From assembly GCF_000153025.1 (NCBI RefSeq), contig NZ_CH672429.1, forward strand, positions 127,822 to 191,821: DNA of 64,000 nt, written 5' to 3'. The translations under genes were made by a program, and so were the position numbers. The notes below the pieces were generated by a model. It worked only from the letters and a program-made list of their open reading frames with translations. It was not told the origin of the DNA and did not search any database. The DNA is from Marinomonas sp. MED121. GTDB lineage: Bacteria > Pseudomonadota > Gammaproteobacteria > Pseudomonadales > Marinomonadaceae. Numbering within the stretch: the stretch's first letter is position 1; each line of letters opens with the position of its first letter. Below are positions 8,420 through 17,102 of this stretch, one piece after another.

Positions 8420-9817
8420 CTAAATCACCACATCCTGCACTTGCTTAAAGGTTAATATGGCCTGCTCTAGCACCTCAAGACCTTGATCAAAATCTTGCCT
8501 TGAGTCAAAGCCACCTAAGGATATACGCAAGCCATTTTTAACCAATTGCAGTTGATCTTGATCGGTAAATAGGTCCGCTGTCCTTACTTTAATATTTTGC
8601 TGTAACAGGGCGCTACTTAACGCATGCATATTGATATTAAGCGGCAAAGGTAACCATATATTGAGGCCACCCGAACGGGGTGAAAACCCTAAATTTTCTA
8701 ACCGTTTCCGCATGGCAGCTTGACGATAGCGCATCTCCTGGGCCAAGCGGTTTTGATTTTGAGAAAAAGCCGAGGTGAGAATAAAACGAGAAGCGATTTC
8801 CACTCCCATACTGGCATTCATCCAACACTGACTATGCAAGCTTTGGTTAAATTTCGCCTGCCAGATTTCAGGTACCAAGGCATAAGCGAGACGTAAACCA
8901 CCAGCAACATATTTGGATAAACTGGATAGATAAAAGACCCTATCATTCGCCATTTGCTGCAAAGGTGCACACCAGTTTTCAGGTAACACATAATTCACAT
9001 CGTCTTCGACAATATAAAAATCATAACGCTTTGAAAGCTGAATAATCTGTTCTCTCTGGGCTTTGGTGTACTGAATATTGGTAGGATTTTGTATATTCGC
9101 AGTCAGGTACAAGAGCTTAGGGTTATGGGCTTGGCAATAGGTTTCAAGCTGAGCTAAATCCACCCCCTCTTCTGTCAAGTCTAATGCTAAGGTTTTCACC
9201 TTGTTGGCTTTGGCTGCTTTGAAAAAACCTGGGTATGCGAGGGCTTCATGCATCACAGCATCCCCTTGCTCACAGAGTATTTGTAAACAAGTAAAGATGC
9301 CCTGTTGCGCCCCTTGGGTGAAAATGATGCCTTCTGGCCTTACTTGAATCCCTTTAGTCCCTAACCACTTTGAAAAGAGTTGTTTATGTTTTAGTAAACC
9401 TTGATGAGCATAGGTCATCACATCCACTAAACCGACTGGGTCTTGGGCTAGCTCTTGCATCGCTTTAGCAAGGACATCCTGTTGCCCCAACATTGGTTGC
9501 ATACTCGAAGCAAAGTCATATAACTTAGGGCCGGTCTCCTGCATCATAGGCACAGCACTGTCTCTCACATAAGTACCCGCGCCCAGTTTTGCCGTCACCC
9601 AGCCACGTTTCTCAGCTAGATCATAAGCTCTGGTCACTGTGCCATGAGTGACGGCAAGTTCGTCAGCTAGCCAACGTTGGGCGGGGAGCTTTTCACTTGC
9701 TTTTAGTTCACCAGAGCGGATTGCTTGCTCGATACAAGCCGCCAAGGCCTTATATTTAGGTTCATTCTCACACCCAAGCCAAAAAGCATCCTTATCCACT
9801 TGCCAGTTATTTTTCAT
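8420..9817 (-). CDS. MocR/GntR-family regulator with aminotransferase domain
   Basis: 465 residues from the chosen ATG at 9817; an in-frame ATG at 9862 would add 15 residues. The N-terminal winged helix (about 15-80, EKLPAQRWLADELAVTHGTV) is GntR type. The rest resembles a fold-type I aminotransferase (LYLTANIQNPTN, VEDDVNYVLP, and SSLSKYVAGGLRLAY, whose Lys would bind PLP). MocR proteins sense PLP or amino-acid ligands and usually regulate the divergent neighbour, here a LysE-type exporter. A perfect 20-bp palindrome lies between the two genes. The start is uncertain because neither candidate has a well placed ribosome site. Confidence 0.85.
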   Translation of the reverse strand: MKNNWQVDKDAFWLGCENEPKYKALAACIEQAIRSGELKASEKLPAQRWLADELAVTHGTVTRAYDLAEKRGWVTAKLGAGTYVRDSAVPMMQETGPKLYDFASSMQPMLGQQDVLAKAMQELAQDPVGLVDVMTYAHQGLLKHKQLFSKWLGTKGIQVRPEGIIFTQGAQQGIFTCLQILCEQGDAVMHEALAYPGFFKAAKANKVKTLALDLTEEGVDLAQLETYCQAHNPKLLYLTANIQNPTNIQYTKAQREQIIQLSKRYDFYIVEDDVNYVLPENWCAPLQQMANDRVFYLSSLSKYVAGGLRLAYALVPEIWQAKFNQSLHSQCWMNASMGVEIASRFILTSAFSQNQNRLAQEMRYRQAAMRKRLENLGFSPRSGGLNIWLPLPLNINMHALSSALLQQNIKVRTADLFTDQDQLQLVKNGLRISLGGFDSRQDFDQGLEVLEQAILTFKQVQDVVI

Positions 9818-9924
9818 CGCTTTGCACTCATAGGGGTTAAATAAAATCACTTTTGTACCCATACAATAAAATCATTGCCCCTCAAAAACAAGCATGAGAA
9901 GCTATAAAAACAAAGACAAATCAC

Positions 9925-9944
9925 AAATTGTATCGATACAATTT
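9925..9944. promoter_or_regulatory. Perfect 20-bp palindrome, candidate MocR operator
   Basis: AAATTGTATCGATACAATTT is a perfect inverted repeat located between the divergent MocR and LysE genes. A further ATACAAT half-site occurs at 9861-9867. Operator function is inferred from position and symmetry. Confidence 0.6.
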
Positions 9945-9979
9945 AATGTGTTTGTTTAAGTTTATCTAAGGAGAACATT

Positions 9980-10585
9980 TTGGAAAGCGCCCTATTAAGC
10001 CTTGCTCCCGCTATCATTGTTTTTAGCTTTATTAGTACCATCACGCCCGGTCCAAACAACCTGTTATTGGCGCATTCTGGTGCGCATTTTGGTATGCGAA
10101 AGACACTGCCGCACGTGCTTGGCATTCGCTGTGGCATGGTCATCTTGCATTTGAGTATTTTATTGGGGCTTGGCAAAGTGTTTGAAATTTGGCCAGTACT
10201 TCATCAAGTTTTCACTGTCTTAGCGGCCAGTTATATTGTTTACATGGCAATTAAGATAGCCACTAGCAAGCAAGCAAATGAAACGAATAAAGGCGAACCT
10301 ATGGGGCTATTTCAAGCGGCAAGTTTTCAATGGATCAACCCTAAATCTTGGGCAACCCTTATCACCCTAGGGACGGCCTTTACCTTAAGCGGAGAGCTCT
10401 TTTGGCCATCCGCATTGATGGGAATCATATTGCACCAAATCGCCACCTTACCAGGTACCTTTATGTGGATCAGCATAGGAAAGTTAGTCGCCCATAAACT
10501 CAATGACCCAGGTTTTCATCGTCGCTTCAACCTCATCATGGGCGGGCTCTTATTAGCGAGTTTACCCCTCATTTTTGTGGGATAG
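9980..10585 (+). CDS. LysE/RhtB family amino-acid exporter
   Basis: 201-residue inner-membrane protein with about six hydrophobic segments. STITPGPNN at residues 19-27 is the TPGP(N) hallmark of the LysE/RhtB family, and FQWINPKSW is the second conserved motif. It probably exports an amino acid or derivative. The start is a TTG preceded by AAGGAGA at good spacing. It is divergent from the MocR-type regulator, a common pairing in which the regulator controls the exporter. Substrate cannot be read from sequence. Confidence 0.88.
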   Translation: MESALLSLAPAIIVFSFISTITPGPNNLLLAHSGAHFGMRKTLPHVLGIRCGMVILHLSILLGLGKVFEIWPVLHQVFTVLAASYIVYMAIKIATSKQANETNKGEPMGLFQAASFQWINPKSWATLITLGTAFTLSGELFWPSALMGIILHQIATLPGTFMWISIGKLVAHKLNDPGFHRRFNLIMGGLLLASLPLIFVG

Positions 10586-10599
10586 CTTTTTCCTCGAGT

Positions 10600-10620
10600 A
10601 CTTTCTACTTTCTACTTTCT
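10600..10620. repeat. 7-bp tandem repeat, three copies
   Basis: ACTTTCT occurs three times head to tail just after the LysE-family gene. It may be simple slippage; no function is evident. Confidence 0.7.
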
Positions 10621-10671
10621 AATGGGTGAATAGCTTTGTGGGTGGTTTTTTTAATAAAGTCATTCACTTTT

Positions 10672-11541
10672 TCAAGGCGATTCAAGTGCCAGATAAATAT
10701 CACTGATTGCCTTGTTAGCAGCCACATCAGGAAAGAAGCTAACTCTTTCGATAAAAAGTGGGAAGTCTCTTAGTTTTTCGCCACTTTGCTCAAGCCAGAG
10801 ATTAAAAAGATAATAAATGGCTTGATCTAGCTGATCGTCATCCCCTTGGTAGCGGATTTTTGCGTACCTTCCCTGTGGAATATCAAGCATGGCGATATTC
10901 GCATCCCTATCCAGTTTAGACAGTGCTGATGCTTTAAATTCACATGCAATATCAAAACGATAATCCTCAGGCTCAACCCTTTTTGGGTCATGGTATAGCA
11001 GGTTAAAAGTACGGCTTTTATGGGGTGGTAAAGCTCGGGCTCTGCGCCAATCAATAAATGTTTGAATTGATCGGTGCAGCTGATTGGGATGACCTTTGTG
11101 AGTCAAATAAGCAATGGAAAGCGTATGAAACTCAATAAGTTCCACATTGAAACAGGTGTTATCATTCATATTGATTTTCCTTAAAGCCAAAAATGGGTCA
11201 TATTTTTGTTGCCAGAAAAACCAGTTAGCTCTTTTTCGAAAGGCGCTTGGTGCTTGCTTAAACACTTTTTGAAAGGCACGAGTAAAGGCTTGATGACTTT
11301 TATAATGTGCTTCAAAAGCAATATCAATCACCTTAGTTTGACGATATGCCAGCTGATAAGCAGCACGTTTGAGTCGTAAAAGTATAATTAACTCATACAA
11401 ACTCAAACCCAATTCTGCCTTAAATTTTCGATGAAGATGGGATTGAGACATGCCAACTTGCGTTGAAATACTCTCAATTGATAAGGATTTATCTAAATTT
11501 GACTCAATATAATTCAAAGCCGCTTTTAACTTTTCACCCAT
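10672..11541 (-). CDS. AraC-family regulator with GyrI-like effector domain
   Basis: 289 residues from the ATG at 11541, which has AGAAGG 9 nt upstream. Residues about 5-105 form the two helix-turn-helix motifs of AraC/XylS proteins (SIESISTQVGMSQSHLHRKF and IAFEAHYKSHQAFTRAFQKVF). The rest (about 130-285) resembles the GyrI-like small-molecule-binding domain, as in Rob and SbmC/BmrR-type regulators. It probably activates a drug or stress response gene. Neighbours are a LysE exporter (convergent) and a cupin. The regulated target is not evident. Confidence 0.85.
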   Translation of the reverse strand: MGEKLKAALNYIESNLDKSLSIESISTQVGMSQSHLHRKFKAELGLSLYELIILLRLKRAAYQLAYRQTKVIDIAFEAHYKSHQAFTRAFQKVFKQAPSAFRKRANWFFWQQKYDPFLALRKINMNDNTCFNVELIEFHTLSIAYLTHKGHPNQLHRSIQTFIDWRRARALPPHKSRTFNLLYHDPKRVEPEDYRFDIACEFKASALSKLDRDANIAMLDIPQGRYAKIRYQGDDDQLDQAIYYLFNLWLEQSGEKLRDFPLFIERVSFFPDVAANKAISDIYLALESP

Positions 11542-11617
11542 CAATCCCATCCTTCTATTTTAACTAATCTATTTTCTCGCCCTTTAAGATTAAGGTCTGA
11601 TAAAGTGAAAAACTTGA

Positions 11618-11941
11618 TCAATCCTGCTTTTCACGATTTTTTTCAAACACAACAAATAAGCAACATTCACTTGCGGTTAAAAACTTATGCTGTTTATTGG
11701 CCTCGATGGTAATTTGTTGACCCGCCGTTAGCCGCAATACATCTTCGTTAACTTGTAGATGACAATCGCCTTCCAGCACCAAGATGGTTTCCGATGCATT
11801 CGCATGTAATTCATCCGGATAATATTCGCCATCTCCTAAGCGCAATAATAATTGCGTAACCTTATCTGTCTGGCGCACCAAATGGTCCGTGTCTATTTCG
11901 AGTTGTCTTGCAATGGTAAGTAGGTCTAGTACTTGAGTCAT
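11618..11941 (-). CDS. Small cupin-domain protein
   Basis: 107 residues forming a single cupin fold. LVLEGDCHLQVNEDVLRLTAGQ matches the family pattern of a beta strand, a G(D/E) turn and a PxG-like turn; later HKFLTASECCLFVVF fits the second motif. Metal-ligand histidines are few, so it may be a sensor or non-enzymatic cupin. It is 77 bp upstream of the AraC-type gene and may be cotranscribed. Function unknown. Confidence 0.7.
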   Translation of the reverse strand: MTQVLDLLTIARQLEIDTDHLVRQTDKVTQLLLRLGDGEYYPDELHANASETILVLEGDCHLQVNEDVLRLTAGQQITIEANKQHKFLTASECCLFVVFEKNREKQD

Positions 11942-12402
11942 AATATTGTCTCATCAAATTGTTAGAAGGCTAAGGAAGCCATGAAATCATTTGAGCTGAG
12001 ACAGATTTAATTCGGGCAAGGAGGAAAACACCAAGAGCATGTAAAAAAATGCAGGTGTTCTAGCTGATTGCATACGATTTGTGATGGGTTTTATAAGCAT
12101 GGCTGGAGTCTAACATAACGCTTTAAAAGACCAAGCCCAGTTTAACAAGCCCGCTAATACAAGCAATACGAAAACAGACTACCAAGATGATTCAGTTTCA
12201 CGACTAAAAATCCTAAATGAATCAAGCATTTTTTAAAGAGGATAAAACGCTCCCCATCATTTTAGATAAAACCGCCCCTTTAAAAAAGATTAAAGAGCTA
12301 AAGCACCGAATCCATTAGGCTAGCCGCCATCACTAAGCAGAAGAGTTAAATTTTTTGTAATGGGCTTAGTGGCAACATTCTCTTTTAAAAGGATTCAAAG
12401 AC
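11942..12402. other. Intergenic stretch without a clear gene
   Basis: It holds promoter sequence for the cupin gene (minus strand) and for the secreted gene at 12403 (plus strand). A 33-codon open frame at 12217-12318 is present but has no family resemblance and no clear ribosome site. No repeat seen. Confidence 0.4.
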
Positions 12403-12963
12403 ATGAAAAAGCAACTTATTAGCCTTGCTCTAATTGCAACAGGTTTCACAGGAAATGCAATCGCTGCTGACGTAGAAGCAGGTGTCGTAAAGCGCCTTGC
12501 CGATCTAGAAAACATGGCACCTAAAGGTATTTCAGCACTTGATCTAGCCAGTATCACCATGGATACAGGCACAAAAACAACGACTTCTTTAGCCCCAGCC
12601 ACAGGGATTAGCTTTTTCGAGATTGGCCATATAGGTTCTAGCAATTATGGTGATTGGGAAGTGATTCAAAGCTACCAAAGCAGTACGGCTTACGATCATG
12701 GTGGTGCACAGCTTTATGCCTATGTTTGGCAAATGGGCTACGGCAATATCGGCACTGCATCCTTTAATGGCGTGAGTAAAACACCAGAGCAGAGCCAATA
12801 CCGTTGCGGTTCTGACCTTCATTACTGTGCAACAGGAGAGACGGTTACAGGTTGGCTTTATGTTTATAATTTAAGCGGTCAAGAAAGCGGCACCTTTAAC
12901 GTTTCTGCTAATTCAGTCGCATCCCCGTTTGGCTATTGGAGCGATTCTATTTATATTCAATAA
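12403..12963 (+). CDS. Small secreted protein, YolA/DUF4879-like
   Basis: 186 residues with a clean Sec signal peptide (about 1-21, ending AIA). The mature part has FFEIGHIGSSNYGDW, then an MGYGN motif, FNGVSKTPEQ, two Cys (QYRCGSDLHYC) that could pair, and GETVTGWLYVYN. This pattern resembles the YolA/DUF4879 family of small secreted beta-rich proteins of unknown function. AAGGA lies 11 nt before the ATG. A symmetric hairpin downstream may terminate it and the convergent gene. Family assignment is from memory of the motif pattern and is moderate. Confidence 0.55.
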   Translation: MKKQLISLALIATGFTGNAIAADVEAGVVKRLADLENMAPKGISALDLASITMDTGTKTTTSLAPATGISFFEIGHIGSSNYGDWEVIQSYQSSTAYDHGGAQLYAYVWQMGYGNIGTASFNGVSKTPEQSQYRCGSDLHYCATGETVTGWLYVYNLSGQESGTFNVSANSVASPFGYWSDSIYIQ

Positions 12964-12984
12964 GATAAGTTATCCACTTTTATT

Positions 12985-13018
12985 GGCCTGTATTCGGTCT
13001 CTTTACTCAATACAGGCC
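12985..13018. terminator. Hairpin between convergent genes
   Basis: GGCCTGTATT and AATACAGGCC form a perfect 10-bp stem with a 14-nt loop. No strong T run, so termination is likely but not certain. Confidence 0.55.
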
Positions 13019-13040
13019 CTTAGTCCAACAAAATCTAATC

Positions 13041-13982
13041 TCAATCTAATACCATTAAATCTTCTGCAAAAACCACCTTGCCTTGATATCTTTGACGAAT
13101 AATCGCTAAGCTAGCCACTTCATCAATCGTTCCCACAGAAAAGTGGGTGTAAACCAAGTTTTTAACTCCCGCATTTGCTGCAATCAAACTTGATTCAGCC
13201 AAATTTAAATGCGCAATGACTCTGCCATTTCGGCTAGTTTTGCCTGCTTTTCTGACTCGTTGATTAACTTGCTTCGTCTTAGATTTTTTCACCTTGCGAT
13301 TATTCACGAGTGTCATTTGCATACCACCAGAATCAATAATCAAATAATCCACCCCTTTTGCAAAAGGGGCTAATTGATCCGTATAGGTAAGATCACCTGT
13401 CACTAAAATAGATTCCCCTTGATAATCAAACCGATAAGCAATGGCATCAATCGTATGGGGAACACTTAAGGTACTGACTTTAATATCACCAATATTAAAA
13501 ACCTCTCCTCCCTTTAGATCCTTCACAAGATAGCTATTTTCCCTGTCCGTTAAACTGCGTTTAGATTTGGAGAGTCGATAGTTAATGTCTTCTTTGAAGA
13601 GGTTAATAAATGACTGTGTCATCTTTTTGGTATTTGACGGGCCATAGATAAAGAAATCCTGTTTGCCTAATAATAATGAATGGACCAAAATAGGCAAAAA
13701 CTCTTCGTTATGATCCAAATGATGGTGGGTAAACAGCAAGGCATCTAACGTTTTATCACTGACTTTAAGTTTTGCTAAATTGGCTTGTGTGCCATTTCCC
13801 ATATCGATCAAGATTTTATGAGTACCATTTGAGATCAGCACACTGGCACTGGCCCTATCTTGGTTAAAAACAGGGGAACCAGAGCCAACAATGGTAGCGG
13901 TTAAATGACCTTGGGCAATTAAACTGCTACTCAATAAAAGAGCAAAAACAACCCAAACACTTTTTTCTATTAGCTTAGTCAT
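13041..13982 (-). CDS. Exported MBL-fold metallo-hydrolase
   Basis: 313 residues from the ATG at 13982, which has AAGAAGGG upstream and opens a signal peptide (KSVWVVFALLLSSSLIAQG). The metal site is THHHLDH (HxHxDH type), with SVPHT, TGDLT and YTHFS as later ligands. The order and spacing fit the ribonuclease Z/arylsulfatase branch of metallo-beta-lactamase-fold proteins. A basic insertion of about 30 residues (KVKKSKTKQVNQRVRKAGK) sits before the last ligands and looks unusual. It probably hydrolyses an ester in the periplasm. Substrate unknown. Confidence 0.75.
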   Translation of the reverse strand: MTKLIEKSVWVVFALLLSSSLIAQGHLTATIVGSGSPVFNQDRASASVLISNGTHKILIDMGNGTQANLAKLKVSDKTLDALLFTHHHLDHNEEFLPILVHSLLLGKQDFFIYGPSNTKKMTQSFINLFKEDINYRLSKSKRSLTDRENSYLVKDLKGGEVFNIGDIKVSTLSVPHTIDAIAYRFDYQGESILVTGDLTYTDQLAPFAKGVDYLIIDSGGMQMTLVNNRKVKKSKTKQVNQRVRKAGKTSRNGRVIAHLNLAESSLIAANAGVKNLVYTHFSVGTIDEVASLAIIRQRYQGKVVFAEDLMVLD

Positions 13983-14155
13983 AAGCACCCTTCTTCTTAT
14001 GTAGGTAATTGGAACATAGCGAAAAATTAAGCATTTTCTATTAAAACACAGGTTTGCATAAGCCGCTTCTAACCAAAACACCTTTAAATAACCACACTGT
14101 AATCAAGGGTAATATCACTTATGCAAAATATAGGATTAGCTTGCAAATATGATTA

Positions 14156-14420
14156 AGGAACCTGCGAATGAGTCCTCCCGCCTCAGCGTGTGGATAAAAG
14201 TACCTAGATTTAAGACGAGGTGCGCAACTTAATAGTCATTCTATTGATCAGTGCCTCAACATAAAGATAGGGCTTTTAGGCCACGCCCTTCGGGTCTTAC
14301 AGAAAAAGTGTCACCCCGTGTTGTGACTTTTTGAAAGGTACCTACATTACGTCAAAGTCACGCCTTGCTTGACACTTTTTCTGATAAGACTGAGAACAGA
14401 TGACTTAATCGCAGGCTCCT
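14156..14420. mobile_element. MITE, copy 1 (265 bp)
   Basis: The left end AGGAACCTGCGAATGAGTC is inverted at the right end with three mismatches. The target TA is intact on the left (14154-14155) and reads TC on the right. Internal nested inverted repeats AGAAAAAGTGTCA/TGACACTTTTTCT would fold into a long hairpin. It has no coding capacity. It is nearly identical to the copy at 33615. It lies 71 bp before the cytochrome gene and could affect its expression. Confidence 0.8.
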
Positions 14421-14491
14421 TCAGCAGTATCAAAAAATGACACTTTTTGATTTAAACACTTATGCCATTAATTTATACAAGGAATTGTAAT

Positions 14492-16357
14492 ATGACATTG
14501 CCCTCTTACTCCAACAAGCTAATAGGTGCCTCAGTGTTATTAGGCCTAGTTGGCTGTAGCAGTCTCTATACTCACCATGAATGGTACAGTGAAGCCGAAA
14601 ACATCACGCCACTGCAATCAGAACAAGCAGTACCAAAAAGAGTTGTCTTAGAACAAGCCTGGGATAAAGACATCAGAAAAGGGTTTTGGTACACCAGCCA
14701 AGGCTCACAAATCATCCCTTACTCTTGGTTTACCTGGCTTGAAGTCGCCGATTCTAAAGACTTATTTCGCAGTAACGAGCACATGAATTATCTAGGCTAC
14801 CTGCCTATGAGGTCTTCTAAAATAAACCCATCGGCGCTGCCCATTGGTTTTGCTTTAAATACAGATAAAAAAGGCGATGCTTGGGTCGGTATGACCTGTG
14901 CGGCCTGCCATACTAACCAACTGGATTATCAAGGGGTTAAATACCTTATTGAAGGGGCACCGACATTAGCCAACTTCGTCCTTTTCTTTGATCGACTCTC
15001 AATAGCAATGAATGCCACAAATGCAGACCCTATCAAATTTCAACGCTTTGCCAAAAATGTCTTAGCAGAGGATTATTCCCTAGAAAGCGCGGCAAAGTTA
15101 AAAGCATCCTTTGCCTCTATGGCCCTAAAAATTGCTCAGCGCCAAACGGTCAATGATCTACCGCCAAGTTACCCTGAAAACTTCACCAGTTACGCAAGAC
15201 TTGATGCCTTTGGCAATATTCAAAACCAAGGTACAGCCTTTGCCCTGCATAACCTATCCAATAGCAATACACCAAATGGCCCCGTCTCCTATCCCTTCTT
15301 ATGGGGTACTCACCAGTCCGATGTGGTGCAATGGAACGCTTCTGCACCTAACACTCCAGTGGTTGGCCCACTTGCCAGAAACATAGGCGAAGTGGTTGGT
15401 GTTTTTGGTGGTTTAAGTATCGAAAAAGCCCCTTTTTGGAAAAGACTCTTTGGCATTAAAACCACCTATTCATCCACTGTCGACATGCTAGGTTTAGGGC
15501 AATTAGAAACTTGGGTTAAAACATTAAAATCGCCACAATGGCCTGAACAAATGCCTGCCATTGATATGCAAAAAGCCGCATCTGGCAGCATTCTTTATCA
15601 AACTCAATGCGCAGGTTGTCACCAAGTGATCGCCCGCGAAGATGAATACAAACTTTACGATGCAATTAAAACCCCCGTGGCCGAGATTGGCACCGACCCT
15701 ATCACAGCTTGGAACGCAGAGTTCCACCAAGCTAAATCTCTTGTACTTGAAGGGACTAAGGAGTTCATCTTAGCGGGAGATAAATTCAAAGCCGAAACCG
15801 ATGCTATCAGTGTGCCGGTAAATGGGGTTGTTGGTATTATTTTAAAAGACCCTAAAACCGCGCTAAAAGCAGGCCTAATGCCGCTTGGAGACAATGCAAA
15901 ATCTCGCACTAAATCCTTGGTTGAATATGCCGAGTTAAACGTACTGAAGAGAAAGAAAATTCACGACCCAACCGTTAACAATACAGGGAAGAAAGAGAAT
16001 GGTGAGCTCAACCTAGCAGGCCTAGTTTACAAAGCGCGTCCATTAAATGGCATCTGGGCAACTGCGCCTTATATGCATAATGGCTCGGTGGCAAACCTTT
16101 GGGAGACCTTACAAAAACCAAAAGATAGACAAACCAGCTTTTGGGTAGGTAATCGTAACTTTGACCCAGTCAAAGTGGGTTTTGTGAATGAAGCTGCACC
16201 TGCTAGCAAACTCTATCCTAGTCCTTCGAGTAAGTTTGAAGTATTGGATGAAAATGACAAAATCGCCTCAGGTAATTCAAATCAAGGACACGATTATGGC
16301 ACCGACCTTAGCGATAAAGAAAAATGGCAATTGGTTGAGTTTATGAAGACTTTATAA
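14492..16357 (+). CDS. Di-heme c-type cytochrome lipoprotein, peroxidase/RoxA-like
   Basis: 621 residues from ATG 14492, preferred over ATG 14462 because AAGGA lies 8 nt before it and a lipobox (LLGLVGC) follows directly. Two heme c sites are visible, CAACH at 136-140 and CAGCH at 373-377. The C-terminal PLNGIWATAPYMHNGSV is typical of di-heme cytochrome c peroxidase and RoxA-like proteins. It is probably a periplasmic or outer-membrane lipoprotein that oxidises an organic substrate or reduces peroxide. Monocistronic. Which of these activities applies is not readable from sequence. Confidence 0.78.
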   Translation: MTLPSYSNKLIGASVLLGLVGCSSLYTHHEWYSEAENITPLQSEQAVPKRVVLEQAWDKDIRKGFWYTSQGSQIIPYSWFTWLEVADSKDLFRSNEHMNYLGYLPMRSSKINPSALPIGFALNTDKKGDAWVGMTCAACHTNQLDYQGVKYLIEGAPTLANFVLFFDRLSIAMNATNADPIKFQRFAKNVLAEDYSLESAAKLKASFASMALKIAQRQTVNDLPPSYPENFTSYARLDAFGNIQNQGTAFALHNLSNSNTPNGPVSYPFLWGTHQSDVVQWNASAPNTPVVGPLARNIGEVVGVFGGLSIEKAPFWKRLFGIKTTYSSTVDMLGLGQLETWVKTLKSPQWPEQMPAIDMQKAASGSILYQTQCAGCHQVIAREDEYKLYDAIKTPVAEIGTDPITAWNAEFHQAKSLVLEGTKEFILAGDKFKAETDAISVPVNGVVGIILKDPKTALKAGLMPLGDNAKSRTKSLVEYAELNVLKRKKIHDPTVNNTGKKENGELNLAGLVYKARPLNGIWATAPYMHNGSVANLWETLQKPKDRQTSFWVGNRNFDPVKVGFVNEAAPASKLYPSPSSKFEVLDENDKIASGNSNQGHDYGTDLSDKEKWQLVEFMKTL

Positions 16358-16398
16358 ATCAAAATCTTAAATCGAAACCTTAAATCTAAACCTTAAGC

Positions 16399-16427
16399 CG
16401 AGCTTACTTTTTTAAAAAGTAAGCTCG
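16399..16427. terminator. Bidirectional terminator
   Basis: CGAGCTTACTTTTT and AAAAAGTAAGCTCG form a near-perfect palindrome with T runs on both strands between convergent genes. Confidence 0.8.
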
Positions 16428-16456
16428 ACCATTTTTCCGTTACTTTGAGGAAAGCG

Positions 16457-17065
16457 TCAAGCTTTTAAAACAAGTAACGCGCCGCAAGAAGCTAAAATAC
16501 CACTCGATATTTTATTCAAAATACCTTTATCACCTTTTATAAAGTTTCGTGCCTTAGCCCCTGCACAAGCGTACATAGCTAATACGCCACCTATGGCAAA
16601 ACTTGCTATCATCATGATGGTTAGCGCTTCGTAAAAACCAATACTCGATAACTCAACAAAAGCAGGAAAAAAGCCCATATAAAATAAGATGGCTTTAGGG
16701 TTTGAAATGCCCACTAACAATCCCATAATTCCATTAGATATCAGCCCCGTATTTTTCTGCTCTTCGGGTTGATCCAAACTCACATCAGCCCGCCAAGTAA
16801 AATACGCTATTACCATCAAATAAAGTGCGCCAATGTATTTTAAGTAAACAGAAAGTTCCCCTAATAGTGAGGCAACTGCTAGCAACCCAGATAAAGCAAG
16901 GGCAATAAAAATATAGTCTGCCAGCAGAACCCCTAAGGTCACCATTAAGCCACTTTTCACGCCAGAAGTGATAGATCGAGAAACCACTGTCATGACACTT
17001 GGCCCTGGAATAAGCGCAGAGACTAGCATTGCAAAGAAGAGCGCAATTGCAGAAAGTAATGTCAT
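16457..17065 (-). CDS. LysE family translocator
   Basis: 202 residues with about six hydrophobic segments. SALIPGPSVM near the N-terminus corresponds to the family TPGP motif, and GISNPKAILFYMGFFPAFV is the second conserved block. It probably exports amino acids or small metabolites. It follows the GNAT gene by 37 bp on the same strand, so the two form a likely operon divergent from the LysR gene at 17724. No substrate can be assigned. Confidence 0.87.
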   Translation of the reverse strand: MTLLSAIALFFAMLVSALIPGPSVMTVVSRSITSGVKSGLMVTLGVLLADYIFIALALSGLLAVASLLGELSVYLKYIGALYLMVIAYFTWRADVSLDQPEEQKNTGLISNGIMGLLVGISNPKAILFYMGFFPAFVELSSIGFYEALTIMMIASFAIGGVLAMYACAGAKARNFIKGDKGILNKISSGILASCGALLVLKA

Positions 17066-17102
17066 TCCACCTCCTTACGAATCATAAAGTTAGAGTAAAG
17101 GG

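Noticed and set aside
12217..12318. 33-codon open frame starting MNQAFFKED
   Set aside because: Too short, no ribosome site or family pattern, and AT-rich intergenic DNA commonly holds such frames.
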